Notes: generated by a model not told the origin, from the letters alone. Positions 10,256 through 19,379 are shown, counted from the first letter of the stretch. The stretch: DNA of 64,000 nucleotides from Gemmatimonadota bacterium (GCA_016714015.1 JADJNZ010000001.1:1116001-1180000), one strand, 5' to 3'. Program-made: numbers and translations.

Positions 10256-12709
10256 ATGTCCCTGTCGTCCTGCACCGGTGCGCGCCTGCGCCGCGTCGCG
10301 CGTGCCGCGCTCCTCCTCATGCTCGTCGGCGGGCTCGCCGGCGCACAGGATGCGTACCGCCAGCCCCCCGCCGCGATCCAGCGCATCCTCGACGCCCCGG
10401 CGACGCCGACGTCGATCGTCACGCCGGACCGCCAATGGATCCTCCTCCTCGAGCGGCCGGGCCTGCCGCCCATCAGCGAGATCGCCGCGCCCGAGTACCG
10501 CGTGGCGGGCATCCGCCTGGATCCCCGCACGAGCGGACCGTCGCGGCAGAATCCGGCGCGGGGGATGTCGATCATGCCGATCGGCGGCGGCGCGGCGACG
10601 CCCATCGCGATGACGCTGCCGGCTGGCGCGGGCGTGGGCGCGCCGAGCTGGTCGCCGAGCGGGAAGAGGTTCGCGTTCGTGGTGAGCACCGACGATGCGC
10701 TCACGCTCTGGGTGGGAGATGTCGCCGCGAAGAGCGCGCGGCAGCTCTCCGCACGCCGGTTGAACGCGGTGCTCGGCGCACCATGCGATTGGACGGGCGA
10801 CGAGGCCCTCGTCTGCACCTTCGTGCCGCAGGATCGCGGCGCCGAACCGGTCGCGGCGCCGACGCCGGTGGGGCCGATCGTTCAGCAGACGCTGACGGGA
10901 AGCGCCGATCGCGCCGCGACCTATCAGGACCTGCTCAAGAGCCCGCACGACGAGGCGATCTTCGCGCACTACGCGACGAGCCAGCTGGCGCGCGTGACGC
11001 TCGACGGCGCGGTGACGCCGATCGGCGCGGCGGGGATCATCTCCGGCGCCACGGTGAGCCCCGACGGCCAGTGGCTCCTCGTGACGACGCTCTCGCGACC
11101 CTTCTCGTACTCGGTGCCGCTCAACTTCTTCCCGACGCGCATCGAGGTCTGGGCGATGGACGGGCGCGTCGCGCGCACGCTCGCGACCCGGCCGCTCATC
11201 GAACGCGTCGCGTGGGGCGGCGACGGGGCGCAGGTGGGCCCGCGCAATCCGTCGTGGCGCGCCGACGCGGCGGCGACGCTGGCGTGGACCGAGGCGCTCG
11301 ATGGTGGCGATCCGACCAAGCAGGCCGCGAAGCGCGATCGCGTGCTGAGCCTCGCCGCGCCGTTCGCCGGTGAGCCCGCGACGGTGCTCGAGACCGAGTG
11401 GCGCGCCCGCGGGATCACCTGGGCGCGCGCCGACCTCGCGCTGGCGACCGAGTCGCACAGCCGCCAGCGGAAGACGCGCACCTGGGCGATCGACCCGAGC
11501 GGCAAGACCGCGCCGCGCCTGCTCTGGGAGCGTTCCACCGAGGACCGCTACGGCGATCCGGGCCAGTTCGTCACGCGCCGCGACGCGCGCGGCCAGCAGG
11601 TGCTGCATGTCACGGCCGACGGCAAGTCCGCCTTCCTCCGCGGCAGCGGCGCGAGCCCCGAGGGCGACCGGCCGTTCGTCGACCGGTATGAGCTTGCCAC
11701 GGGCAAGACGGCGCGGCTCTTCCAGTCCACCGCGCCCTACTACGAGACCGTGACCGACCTGCTCGATGACAACGGCACGCGGCTCCTCACGCGACGGGAG
11801 TCCGTCTCCGAGCCGCCCAATCTCTGGCAGCGCGACCTCGTGCGCCGCATCGCGCCGCGACAGATCACCGAGTTCAAGGATCCGGCGCCGGAGTTCGCGG
11901 GCGTGCGCAGCGAGCGCGTGAGCTACACGCGCCGCGACGGCGTGAAGCTCCATGCGACCGTGTACCTCCCGCCCGGCTACGACAAGCAGCGCGACGGAGC
12001 GCTGCCGTTCTTGCTCTGGGCGTACCCGCTCGAGTTCGGTTCGGCGGACGCGGCGTCGCAGGTCACCGGCTCGCCCTACCGCTTCACGCGGCCCGGCGGC
12101 TCGTCGCACCTCTTCGCGTTGCTGCAGGGGTACGGCGTGATGGATGACCCGACGATGCCGATCATCGGGTTCGACGGGAAGGAGCCGAACGACACCTACG
12201 TGGAGCAACTCACCGCGAGCGCCGAGGCGGCGATCGACCAGATCGTCGGTATGGGGGTCGCCGACCGCGATCGGATCGCCGTGGGTGGCCATTCGTACGG
12301 CGCGTTCATGACCGCGAACCTGCTCGCGCACACCCGGCTGTTCCGCGCCGGCATCGCGCGTTCGGGAGCGTACAACCGGACGCTGACGCCGTTCGGATTC
12401 CAGGGCGAGGAACGGAGCTACTGGCAGGCACAGGACCTCTACGAGCGGATGTCGCCGTTCACGTATGCCGACAAGATCAAGACGCCGATCCTACTGGTGC
12501 ACGGCATGGCGGACAACAACACCGGCACCTTCCCCATCCAGTCCGAGCGGATGTATGCCGCCCTCAAGGGGAACGGCGCGACGGTCCGCTACGTGCAGCT
12601 GCCGTCGGAGTCGCATGGCTACCAGGCGCGCGAGAGCGTGGGGCACACCCTCTTCGAGATGATGGCCTGGCTGGACCAGTTCGTGAAGCCGCCGAAACCG
12701 CGGATGTAG
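10256..12709 (+). CDS. Secreted S9 family prolyl-oligopeptidase-type serine peptidase
   Basis: The protein has 817 residues with a signal peptide (ALLLMLVGGLAGAQ). Residues about 45-540 have the character of the S9 beta-propeller (WSPSGKRFAFV, VSPDGQWLL). The C-terminal alpha/beta-hydrolase domain carries the catalytic set: nucleophile Ser680 in GGHSYGAF, Asp753 in HGMADNNTG and His787 in SESHGY. Length and order fit glutamyl endopeptidase-like or acylaminoacyl-peptidase-like S9 members, which degrade peptides. Export implies action in the periplasm or outside. The ATG at 10256 follows AGCGGAG. The TonB receptor begins 18 bases after its stop, so the two are probably cotranscribed and could link peptide breakdown to uptake (inference). 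Confidence 0.93.
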   Translation: MSLSSCTGARLRRVARAALLLMLVGGLAGAQDAYRQPPAAIQRILDAPATPTSIVTPDRQWILLLERPGLPPISEIAAPEYRVAGIRLDPRTSGPSRQNPARGMSIMPIGGGAATPIAMTLPAGAGVGAPSWSPSGKRFAFVVSTDDALTLWVGDVAAKSARQLSARRLNAVLGAPCDWTGDEALVCTFVPQDRGAEPVAAPTPVGPIVQQTLTGSADRAATYQDLLKSPHDEAIFAHYATSQLARVTLDGAVTPIGAAGIISGATVSPDGQWLLVTTLSRPFSYSVPLNFFPTRIEVWAMDGRVARTLATRPLIERVAWGGDGAQVGPRNPSWRADAAATLAWTEALDGGDPTKQAAKRDRVLSLAAPFAGEPATVLETEWRARGITWARADLALATESHSRQRKTRTWAIDPSGKTAPRLLWERSTEDRYGDPGQFVTRRDARGQQVLHVTADGKSAFLRGSGASPEGDRPFVDRYELATGKTARLFQSTAPYYETVTDLLDDNGTRLLTRRESVSEPPNLWQRDLVRRIAPRQITEFKDPAPEFAGVRSERVSYTRRDGVKLHATVYLPPGYDKQRDGALPFLLWAYPLEFGSADAASQVTGSPYRFTRPGGSSHLFALLQGYGVMDDPTMPIIGFDGKEPNDTYVEQLTASAEAAIDQIVGMGVADRDRIAVGGHSYGAFMTANLLAHTRLFRAGIARSGAYNRTLTPFGFQGEERSYWQAQDLYERMSPFTYADKIKTPILLVHGMADNNTGTFPIQSERMYAALKGNGATVRYVQLPSESHGYQARESVGHTLFEMMAWLDQFVKPPKPRM

Positions 12710-12727
12710 TTCGGGCGTTCACCGAGG

Positions 12728-15043
12728 ATGCGACCAGTACTCCGCACCATCCTCGGCCTGCTCCTCCTCTCGTTCGGGACCATCAGGCCGGCCGTCGCCC
12801 AGGAGGCGGCGGCCGGTCTCATCTCCGGGACCGTCCTCGCCGCGGGGACCGACGCGCCGCTCGACGGGGCGCAGGTCCTCCTCGTGGGCACCGAACGCCG
12901 CGCGACCACCGATGCGCGCGGGCGATTCGTCATCACCGGCGTCGCGCCCGGCGTCTGGCGCGTGCAGGTGCGCGCGATCGGCTACGCACCGCTCATCGTC
13001 CCGGACCTCGTGGTCGGTTCGGCGAAGCCGGCGACCGTCGTCGTGCGACTCGCGCCCATCGCGACCGACCTCGGCGCGGTCGCCGTCACCGCCTCCTACT
13101 TCCTCCCCTCGCTCAGCGCCACGACCAGCACGCAGTCGTTCACGAGCGAGGCGATCCGCCGCGCCCCCGGCGTGCAGGAGGATGTCGTGCGGGCCGTCGC
13201 CCTCTTCCCCGGCGTGGGCGTGACGCAGCCGGGACGCAACGACCTCGTGGTCCGCGGCGGCGCGCCGTTCGAGAACCTCTTCCTCGTCGACGGGATCGAG
13301 GTGCCGAACATCAACCACTTCGGTTCGCAGGGCTCGACCGGCGGACCGCTCTCGCTGATCAACGTCGATGCCGTCGAGGGCGCGAGCTTCTCCACCGGCG
13401 GCTTCGCGCCCAAGTACGGCGACCGCACCGCGTCGGTCACGAGCATCACGCTCCGCGAGGGCAATCGCGAGCGGCTCGCCGGCGAGTTCACGCTCTCGGC
13501 CACCGGCGGGTTCGCCGTGGCCGAAGGACCGCTCGGCGAGAACGGCTCCTTCTACTTCAGTGCGCGACGGTCGTACCTCGACCTGCTCTTCAAGGCAGCG
13601 GGATTCGGGTTCGTCCCCGCGTACGTCGATGGCCAGCTGAAGGTCGTCGAGCGCCTGGGGGACCGGAGCACGCTCTCGTTCCTCGTCATCGGGGCCGACG
13701 GCACGGTCACCTTCTTCAACGACGAACCCGACCAGCGCTACGACAACTCGCGCGTCGTCGCGCCGTCGCAACGGCAGTACTTCTCGGGGCTCACCTGGCG
13801 CCGGCTCCTCGAGCGCGGCGTGCTCGACGTGACGCTCGGCCGCACGTGGACGCGCTTCACGACCATCCAGAACGACTCGCTCGACCCGCCGAACACGATC
13901 TTCCGCGCCTTCTCCACCGAGGGCGAGACCTCGCTGCGCGCCGACCTCTCCATCCAGGCGACGCCGCGGGTCGAGCTGTCCGGCGGCGCGCAGATGAAGT
14001 ACGCGAGCACGCTCGACTACGACGTCCTGCTCCCGGGCGCGGCGCGACTCGACGCGGTCGGCCTCCCCAGGCCGCTCACGGTCGACACGTCGTTCACGGC
14101 GGACCGTCAGGCGCTCTACGGCCAGGTCGCGTGGCAGGCGACGGCGAAGCTGCGCACCACCACCGGCCTGCGCCTGGATCGCTACGGCTTCCTCGACGGG
14201 GCGCTGCGCGCGAGTCCCCGTCTGGGTGCCCGGTATGCGCTGACCGAACGCACGACGCTCACCGCGAGCCTTGGCAGCTACTGGCAGGCGCCGAGCTACA
14301 TCTGGCTCATCGGCGACCCGTCGAACCGCACCCTGCCCCCCTTCCGTGCCGATCAGGGTGTGCTCGGCGTGGAGCACCTCCCGCGCCCCGACGTGAAGGT
14401 GCAGTTCGAGGCGTACGCCAAGCGCTACACCGGGTATCCCCGCCGCGTCTTCCGTCCGCAGGCGGTGCTCGCGCCCGCGGGCTTCGATGATGTGACGAGC
14501 GACATCCCGTTCGGCCTCGAACCGCTCGTCGCCGAGGCGACGGGGCGCTCGATGGGGGTGGAGGCGCTGGTGCAGAAGCAGCTCAGCGACATCCTGCTCT
14601 TCGGGCTCGCGAGCGTGAGCGTGAGTCGGACGACGTTCGACGGGGCCGACGGCGTGCGCCGCCCGGGCAGCTTCGACACGCGCTTCATCGGCAACGCCGT
14701 GCTCGGCTGGCGCCCGAATGCCAAGTGGGAGGTGAGCGGCAAGGTGCGCGTGGCGACGGGCCTGCCGCTCACGCCGATCATCACGACCGGTCCGCAGGCG
14801 GGGCGGCGGGATTTCACGCGGTGGAACGAAGGCGGGCGACTGCCACTCTTCCACGCGCTCGACCTGCGCGTGGACCGTCGGTGGTCGCTGCGGCGGCTGC
14901 AGTTGGTGGGCTATCTCGATGTGCAGAACGTGTACGGCCGAGAGAACATCACCAACGAGGAGTGGGATCCGCGGACGGCGGCGGTGGTGCGCAATGCGTC
15001 GCTCGGGTTGCTGCCGAGCATCGGGTTCAGCGTGGAGTGGTGA
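12728..15043 (+). CDS. TonB-dependent receptor with carboxypeptidase-regulatory-like N-terminal domain
   Basis: The protein has 771 residues. After a signal peptide (LLLLSFGTIRPAVAQ), residues about 28-108 form a carboxypeptidase-regulatory-like fold (SGTVLAAGTDAPLDGAQV, TTDARGRFVITGV). A plug domain follows at about 130-240 (VVRGGAPFENLFLVDGIEVPN, DAVEGASFSTGGFAPKYGDR), then a beta-barrel with alternating strands ending in an aromatic residue (GFSVEW), as expected for Bam-dependent outer-membrane insertion. It imports an unknown ligand across the outer membrane using TonB energy. It lies directly behind the S9 peptidase, so a peptide-derived substrate is plausible but not shown. No N-terminal signalling domain for an anti-sigma factor is visible. 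Confidence 0.93.
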   Translation: MRPVLRTILGLLLLSFGTIRPAVAQEAAAGLISGTVLAAGTDAPLDGAQVLLVGTERRATTDARGRFVITGVAPGVWRVQVRAIGYAPLIVPDLVVGSAKPATVVVRLAPIATDLGAVAVTASYFLPSLSATTSTQSFTSEAIRRAPGVQEDVVRAVALFPGVGVTQPGRNDLVVRGGAPFENLFLVDGIEVPNINHFGSQGSTGGPLSLINVDAVEGASFSTGGFAPKYGDRTASVTSITLREGNRERLAGEFTLSATGGFAVAEGPLGENGSFYFSARRSYLDLLFKAAGFGFVPAYVDGQLKVVERLGDRSTLSFLVIGADGTVTFFNDEPDQRYDNSRVVAPSQRQYFSGLTWRRLLERGVLDVTLGRTWTRFTTIQNDSLDPPNTIFRAFSTEGETSLRADLSIQATPRVELSGGAQMKYASTLDYDVLLPGAARLDAVGLPRPLTVDTSFTADRQALYGQVAWQATAKLRTTTGLRLDRYGFLDGALRASPRLGARYALTERTTLTASLGSYWQAPSYIWLIGDPSNRTLPPFRADQGVLGVEHLPRPDVKVQFEAYAKRYTGYPRRVFRPQAVLAPAGFDDVTSDIPFGLEPLVAEATGRSMGVEALVQKQLSDILLFGLASVSVSRTTFDGADGVRRPGSFDTRFIGNAVLGWRPNAKWEVSGKVRVATGLPLTPIITTGPQAGRRDFTRWNEGGRLPLFHALDLRVDRRWSLRRLQLVGYLDVQNVYGRENITNEEWDPRTAAVVRNASLGLLPSIGFSVEW

Positions 15044-15066
15044 GCCGCGCGAACGCCTTACTTCAA

Positions 15067-15090
15067 AGCGCTGACGCGGACGTCAGCGTT
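15067..15090 (+). terminator. Probable terminator hairpin after the TonB receptor
   Basis: The stem CGCTGACG / CGTCAGCG has eight perfect pairs (15069-15076 with 15081-15088) around the loop CGGA. A G-U pair and an A-T pair extend it to 15067-15090. It sits 24 bases after the TonB receptor stop and is followed by a short pyrimidine tract rather than a full T-run. Confidence 0.65.
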
Positions 15091-15416
15091 CTCCCCATTG
15101 CGGCGATTCCGGGCGAGGTGAATACTCGTCCCGTGCGCATGAGGCGGTTGGAGCTCATGGGTGCACCCTTCTGACAGGACGCTGCCGGAAGGGATGTGTG
15201 GAGGCCGTTCGATCCTCCATGCCGATCACGGGGTCGCTGGCCGTGACCGACGCCAAGCGAAAGCGAGGCACCCGATGAGGGTCCGTCCATCATCGGGAAG
15301 GAGCAGGGACCTGGCCACTCCGGTGGCGACGAACCAGGCGCCCTTCCGCCGCCAGCGGGTTCGCGAGCCCTCGGGAGCGCTTAGGCGATCTCGAGGGTTT
15401 CGCACATCGAACGGCG
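15091..15416. other. Gene-free stretch with hairpins, possible structured RNA
   Basis: Together with its flanks this is the only gap longer than 300 bases in the window (15044-15487). I found no convincing coding frame: the short open frames here have shadow-like composition. It contains a perfect 8-bp stem at 15271-15278/15290-15297 (CCCGATGA with TCATCGGG, 11-base loop) and shorter stems such as GGAGG/CCTCC near 15200-15220 and TCACGG/CCGTGA near 15226-15246. I do not recognise a known riboswitch or small-RNA consensus. Confidence 0.4.
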
Positions 15417-15484
15417 AAGAAGGCTCAAGGAGGAGGGAGGCGCGGCCGTACGGCCGCGCCCCTTTCATCCTTCAGCCTTCATCC
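15417..15484. repeat. GAAGG-type intergenic hairpin around a 22-bp perfect palindrome
   Basis: The core 15439-15460 is a perfect 22-bp palindrome centred on CCGTACGG. Outside it, a purine-rich left arm (AAGAAGGCTCAAGGAGGAGG) pairs imperfectly, about 16 of 22 positions, with the pyrimidine-rich right arm (TTTCATCCTTCAGCCTTCAT). The element lies just beyond the 3' end of the amidohydrolase gene on the minus strand. It belongs to the same word family as the elements at 18007, 33392 and 38392. Confidence 0.6.
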
Positions 15485-15487
15485 CGT

Positions 15488-17077
15488 TCAGTGCGGCCGC
15501 CGGATGGTCCTTCCTGGCCGCGCCGCCGTCATCGCACCACCATCCACCACCGGCACCCCGTTCACGATCACGTACGGGACCCCCGTCGCGTACTGATGCG
15601 GCTCGGTGAAGGTCGCGGGGCTGCCGACGGTGTTCGGGTCGAACAGGGTCACGTCGGCGAAGCAGCCCGCCGCGAGGCAGCCGCGCTGGCCCTGCAGGTT
15701 CAGGCGCTTGGCCGGCATGCCGGTCATCTTGTGGATCGCCTGCTCGAGCGTGAGCACATGCTGCACGCGCACGTACTCGCCGAGCACGCGCGGGAAGGTG
15801 CCGTAGCTCCGCGGATGCGGGACGCCCTGCCCTGGACGCGTGAGGGAACCGTCACTCGCGATCATCGTCTGCGGGTGCGCCATGATGCGGCGCACGTCAC
15901 CCTCGTCGATGATGTGATAGACCATCCCCGCGCTGCCGTTGAGCTCGCCCTCGAGCACGAGCTTCGCTGCGGCCTCGAGCGAAGGCCCCACCCCGCGGCG
16001 CTCGGTCCAGTCGTACAGCGTCTTCCCCTCGAGCGTGCGATCCCACGCGACCGAACCGAACTGCACGCGTCGCGTGTCGCCACCGCCGCGATCGGTGCGG
16101 AGCAACTCGACGACGCCGCGCTCGATGGAGTCGCGGAGCACCGGATCAGCGAGGCGCTGCTTGAGCGCCGGCGTGCCGCCCGAGAGCGCCCAGGGTGGGA
16201 TGAGCACCCCAAGCCCGGTCTGGCTCGCCGTGTACGGATACTGGTCGATCATGACATCGAGTCCCTGCACGCGCGCCGAATCGACCATGGCGAGCGTGAC
16301 GACGCTCTTGCCCCACATCGGCTGACCGACGGCCTTGTGATGCGTGAGCACGACCGGGATGCGCGCATCGCGCGCGATCGTGATCGCCTCGCGCACGCCA
16401 TCGATGAGGCCGAGCCCTTCCTCGCGGAGGTGCGACGTATAGATGCCGCCGGAGTCGGCGGCCGCTCGCGACAGCGCGACGACCTCGTCCGTCTTGGAGT
16501 AGTAGCCGGGCACGTAGCGCAGGCCGGTGCTCATGCCGAACGCCCCGTCACCCATGCCCTGCCGCACGAGCGCGATCATGCGCGCGAGCTCGGCCGGCGT
16601 GGGGGCGCGGTCCTCCGTGCCCATCACCTCGCGCCGGATGGCGTTGTGCCCGACGAGATAGGCGACGTTCATGCCGAGCCCGGCGGCCTGCGCGCGCACG
16701 AGATACGGCGCGAGCGGCAGTGGACCGCCGCCGTCCGGACCGCCGAGCGAGAGGGTGATGCCCTGCGTGACCGCGCTCTTGGCATCGGGCATGTTGAGCA
16801 GCGGCTCGATGTGCGCGTGCAGGTCGATGAACCCCGGCGCGACGACGAGACCCCGCGCGTCGATCGTGCGGGCGGCGCGCGCGGCATCGAGCGGCGTGCG
16901 CGAGACGAGGACGATGCGATCGTCCTTGATGGCGACGTCGGCGGCATAGCGGGCCGCGCCGGTGCCGTCGACAACGGTGCCGTTGCGGATCAGCAGCGTC
17001 CACTCGGGCTGCTGCGCGGTCAGGGCGAGCGGCGCGAGGCAGGCGACGAGCGCGGCGATCAGGGACCTGGGATGCAT
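15488..17077 (-). CDS. Secreted D-aminoacylase-like amidohydrolase
   Basis: The chosen ATG at 17077 follows GGAGGA and gives a 529-residue protein with a clean signal peptide (LIAALVACLAPLALTAQQ). The upstream part of the open frame has shadow composition. The amidohydrolase superfamily metal motif is GFIDLHAHIE with His87 and His89. GHNAIRREVMG, TSHLREEG and VVLTHHKAVG match the N-acyl-D-amino-acid deacylase group, as does the late segment MIASDGSLTRPGQGVPHPRSYGTF. Such enzymes remove acyl groups from D-amino acids or related amides. Export here suggests a periplasmic role, perhaps in scavenging peptidoglycan-like or D-residue substrates (inference). The start lies just after the upstream gene's stop, so the two genes are coupled. 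Confidence 0.9.
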   Translation of the reverse strand: MHPRSLIAALVACLAPLALTAQQPEWTLLIRNGTVVDGTGAARYAADVAIKDDRIVLVSRTPLDAARAARTIDARGLVVAPGFIDLHAHIEPLLNMPDAKSAVTQGITLSLGGPDGGGPLPLAPYLVRAQAAGLGMNVAYLVGHNAIRREVMGTEDRAPTPAELARMIALVRQGMGDGAFGMSTGLRYVPGYYSKTDEVVALSRAAADSGGIYTSHLREEGLGLIDGVREAITIARDARIPVVLTHHKAVGQPMWGKSVVTLAMVDSARVQGLDVMIDQYPYTASQTGLGVLIPPWALSGGTPALKQRLADPVLRDSIERGVVELLRTDRGGGDTRRVQFGSVAWDRTLEGKTLYDWTERRGVGPSLEAAAKLVLEGELNGSAGMVYHIIDEGDVRRIMAHPQTMIASDGSLTRPGQGVPHPRSYGTFPRVLGEYVRVQHVLTLEQAIHKMTGMPAKRLNLQGQRGCLAAGCFADVTLFDPNTVGSPATFTEPHQYATGVPYVIVNGVPVVDGGAMTAARPGRTIRRPH

Positions 17078-17078
17078 C

Positions 17079-18005
17079 TCATTCCTCCGTGATGATGCGA
17101 GCGCCGCACTGGGGACAGAGGCCGATCTCGGCGAGGTTCTTCTGCAGGCGCATGTTGGCGAAGGTCCCGAAGTAGGGCTGGTCACAGGCGGAGCAGACGA
17201 GGCCGTGCGTGGCGGCCACCTCGCGGCCGCGCCGCGTCGCGTTGCGAATCGTGAGGCCCAGCGCTCCCCAACTGCCGAAGAAGAGCGCGATCGCCGCGAC
17301 CTCCGGCGGCTCGGCGCCGAAGACCCGCACATAGGGGAAGGCCAGCACCCCCATGAGCACACCGCACCCGATGAGCAGCCGCGTGAGCATCTTCCGGCCG
17401 TCCGGCGCCTGCTCGGTCTGCAACCGCTCGATGCGCGCCGCGAGTTCGGCGCGGCTCACAATGACCGGCGCGACCGCGTGCTCCCGCGCGAGATGGGCCC
17501 GCTCGGCGCGGCGCGCGCGCAGGCCCATCCACAGGAGCACGCCACCGAGGAACGCGCCCATCGCGGTGAAGCCGAGGGCGTCACCGCGCCACTCGCCCGT
17601 GACGATGGTCGTCGCCCCGATGAGCGCCGCGCCGCCGAGCGTCACGCCGCCCATGATGAGTGCCGGCGTGGCGGGCAGCATGTTCCCGGTGCGGCGGCCG
17701 AAGATCGTGATGATCGCGGGCCATGCACCGACGAACGCCGCGCGCGCGGGCGTGATGTCGCTCTCGCCCATCAGGCGCATCAGGGAGTACATCGTGACCG
17801 ATCCGATCACCCAGCTCTTGGCAGCGCGCCAGAGGACGCGCGACCAGGGCTCAGGAGCGGTGAGCTGCGCTTCGAGCGTCGGGGACGGTGGCGCGGGCGT
17901 CGGACCGCCGGAGGGCGTGAGCGCCGCGCGCTCGGCCCCGGCGGCCGCCAGCGCGGCCTGGAGTTCCGACGCGCGTTCATCCGCCGCCCGCGTTCGCTCG
18001 CTCAC
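17079..18005 (-). CDS. Multi-pass membrane protein with C-terminal zinc ribbon
   Basis: The protein has 308 residues from a GTG start at 18005. An N-terminal coiled or charged part (residues 1-50) is followed by hydrophobic segments near 65-80, 90-107, 115-135 and 145-165. A cytoplasmic linker (RAELAARIERLQTEQ) and two more helices come next, around 205-255. The C-terminus is a zinc ribbon with paired cysteines C271-x2-C274 and C297-x2-C300. No specific family is recognised. It sits between the amidohydrolase and the serine hydrolase on the same strand and probably shares their transcript. The start is preceded by the GAAGG-rich element, whose AAGG just before GTG can act as ribosome binding site. 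Confidence 0.75.
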   Translation of the reverse strand: MSERTRAADERASELQAALAAAGAERAALTPSGGPTPAPPSPTLEAQLTAPEPWSRVLWRAAKSWVIGSVTMYSLMRLMGESDITPARAAFVGAWPAIITIFGRRTGNMLPATPALIMGGVTLGGAALIGATTIVTGEWRGDALGFTAMGAFLGGVLLWMGLRARRAERAHLAREHAVAPVIVSRAELAARIERLQTEQAPDGRKMLTRLLIGCGVLMGVLAFPYVRVFGAEPPEVAAIALFFGSWGALGLTIRNATRRGREVAATHGLVCSACDQPYFGTFANMRLQKNLAEIGLCPQCGARIITEE

Positions 18006-18006
18006 C

Positions 18007-18031
18007 CTTGTCCCTTCATCCTTCAGCCTTC
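18007..18031. repeat. Single arm of the GAAGG/CCTTC intergenic word family
   Basis: The plus strand reads CCCTTCATCCTTCAGCCTTC here, the same words as the right arm of the hairpin at 15417-15484, but no opposing arm is present. It fills the whole 27-base gap between two co-directional genes. On the minus strand its GAAGGATGAAGG purine run supplies Shine-Dalgarno-like sequence. Confidence 0.55.
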
Positions 18032-18032
18032 G

Positions 18033-19259
18033 TCATCGAATCGCCCCCAGCACCTTGCCGAGGAACTCGTCGATCGCGCCGTTCTCGATCCACCGCACGA
18101 CGATGACGAGGTCCTGTTCCGGCGCGACGAAGACGAGATTCGTCCCGTTCCCCACATGCCCGAACGCGCTCGCCGGCGCACTCGGCATCCACTTCTTGTC
18201 GGTATTGAGGAACCAGTTCATGTAGCCGTACGTCGGCTGCGGTACCGTGGGCGTGAGGGAGAGCTTCACCCATTCCTCGGAGAGGATCCGCTGGTCCCCC
18301 CACACGCCGCGCCGCTGCGTGAGGAGGCCGAAGCGCGCCATGTCCCAGGCGTTGATGAAGAGCCCGCCGCCCCAGTGCCCGCCGCCGCTCACCACCTGCA
18401 CCGGACGGCCGTCGAGCGTGATCCACGCGTTGTCGTAGCCGTACCAGCGCCAGGTCCGCGACGCGCCGATGGGGCCCATCAGGTGTTCCTGGATGACCTC
18501 GGGGAGCGGCCGACGCCAGAGGTTCGTCGCGGCGAGCGCGAGCACGTTCACGCGCACGTCGTTGTACTCGTAGGTCGTGCCCGGCGCCTTCCGCGCGCGC
18601 GTCGTCCACGTCGAAGCATCCTGCGCCGGCCGGTCCGCCCACTCCGGCTTCCCCCACAGCGTCCCTTCCCAGTCACTCGTCTGGCGCAGCAGGTCGTCCC
18701 ACGTGATGGTCCGATTGTGCGGCGTGTCCCAGGGATCGAGGAACATCGGGTGCCCGAAGGTCGCGCCGGGCTCGCTCGGAGCACTCGTGCGGAGCGCGTA
18801 GGTCGGCGCCTGCGACTTCCAGACGGTGTCGCGCACGCTCCGGATGAGTCCACGGTCGAAGGCGAGGCCGAGCGTCGCCGAGACGAAGGACTTGGTGACC
18901 GAGTGCGTCATGTCCACGCGGTCGGGCTCGCCCCAGCTGGCGACCACGTAGCCGCCGCGGACGATCACGCCGGTGGGTTCGCCGCGCGGCTTGAACGGAC
19001 CGATGCCCTGCCCGAATGGCTCGCGCCCGAAGGTGCGATAGTGATTCGCCTCCATGTCGCGCGGCGCCTTGGCCTCGCTGCGGATGGCGAAGGCGATGGC
19101 GTCGGCGAGCTTGGCGGAGTCGACGCCGGCCTGCGCGGCGGAACGATGCTCCCAGGTCGCGCCGGGGACGTACGGGACCGGCGTCGCGCGCGGCCGCTGC
19201 TGGGCGGATGCGGGATGCGCGAGGACGGCGAGCAGGATCGCGGCGAGGTGGCGGGTCAC
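18033..19259 (-). CDS. Exported beta-lactamase-fold serine hydrolase
   Basis: The GTG start at 19259 gives 408 residues with a compact signal peptide (LAAILLAVLAHPASAQQ). An in-frame ATG at 19298 is the alternative, but it lies inside a repeat element. The SxxK motif is SVTK with Ser120 and Lys123, preceded by MTH. A YND motif (EYNDVRVNVLAL) supplies the tyrosine, and a late GHVGNG stands in for the K/H-x-G triad. This is the class C beta-lactamase/esterase/D-aminopeptidase family (Pfam Beta-lactamase). Antibiotic resistance cannot be inferred: most such genes encode esterases or peptidases. GGGHWGGGLFINAWDMARFG is typical of the family's environmental members. Confidence 0.87.
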   Translation of the reverse strand: MTRHLAAILLAVLAHPASAQQRPRATPVPYVPGATWEHRSAAQAGVDSAKLADAIAFAIRSEAKAPRDMEANHYRTFGREPFGQGIGPFKPRGEPTGVIVRGGYVVASWGEPDRVDMTHSVTKSFVSATLGLAFDRGLIRSVRDTVWKSQAPTYALRTSAPSEPGATFGHPMFLDPWDTPHNRTITWDDLLRQTSDWEGTLWGKPEWADRPAQDASTWTTRARKAPGTTYEYNDVRVNVLALAATNLWRRPLPEVIQEHLMGPIGASRTWRWYGYDNAWITLDGRPVQVVSGGGHWGGGLFINAWDMARFGLLTQRRGVWGDQRILSEEWVKLSLTPTVPQPTYGYMNWFLNTDKKWMPSAPASAFGHVGNGTNLVFVAPEQDLVIVVRWIENGAIDEFLGKVLGAIR

Positions 19260-19280
19260 GTCAGCGCTCGGGGAACGGCG

Positions 19281-19379
19281 TGGTGAGTGGTGAGTCATGA
19301 GTCGTGAGTGAGGCGATGCGGTGGGGATGCGGGATGCGGGATGCGGGAACGCATCACTCACGGCTCATCACTCACGGCT
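19281..19379. repeat. GTGAGTG-type hairpin element with tandem repeats
   Basis: Left arm 19294-19311 (GTCATGAGTCGTGAGTGA) pairs at about 16 of 18 positions with right arm 19354-19371. The right side is an exact 14-bp tandem duplication of CATCACTCACGGCT (19352-19365 and 19366-19379). The loop holds three exact GGGATGC units (19324-19344). The second 14-bp copy contains the stop codon of the PepSY gene, and the left arm contains the alternative ATG of the serine hydrolase. The words differ from the GAAGG family but the architecture is similar. Confidence 0.65.

Noticed and set aside
18033..19259. Antibiotic-resistance beta-lactamase
   Set aside because: The SVTK/YND fold also covers esterases and peptidases, and nothing here points to resistance.
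19324..19344. Possible CRISPR-like or VNTR array
   Set aside because: Only three 7-bp units without spacers, so it is a short tandem repeat inside a hairpin loop.
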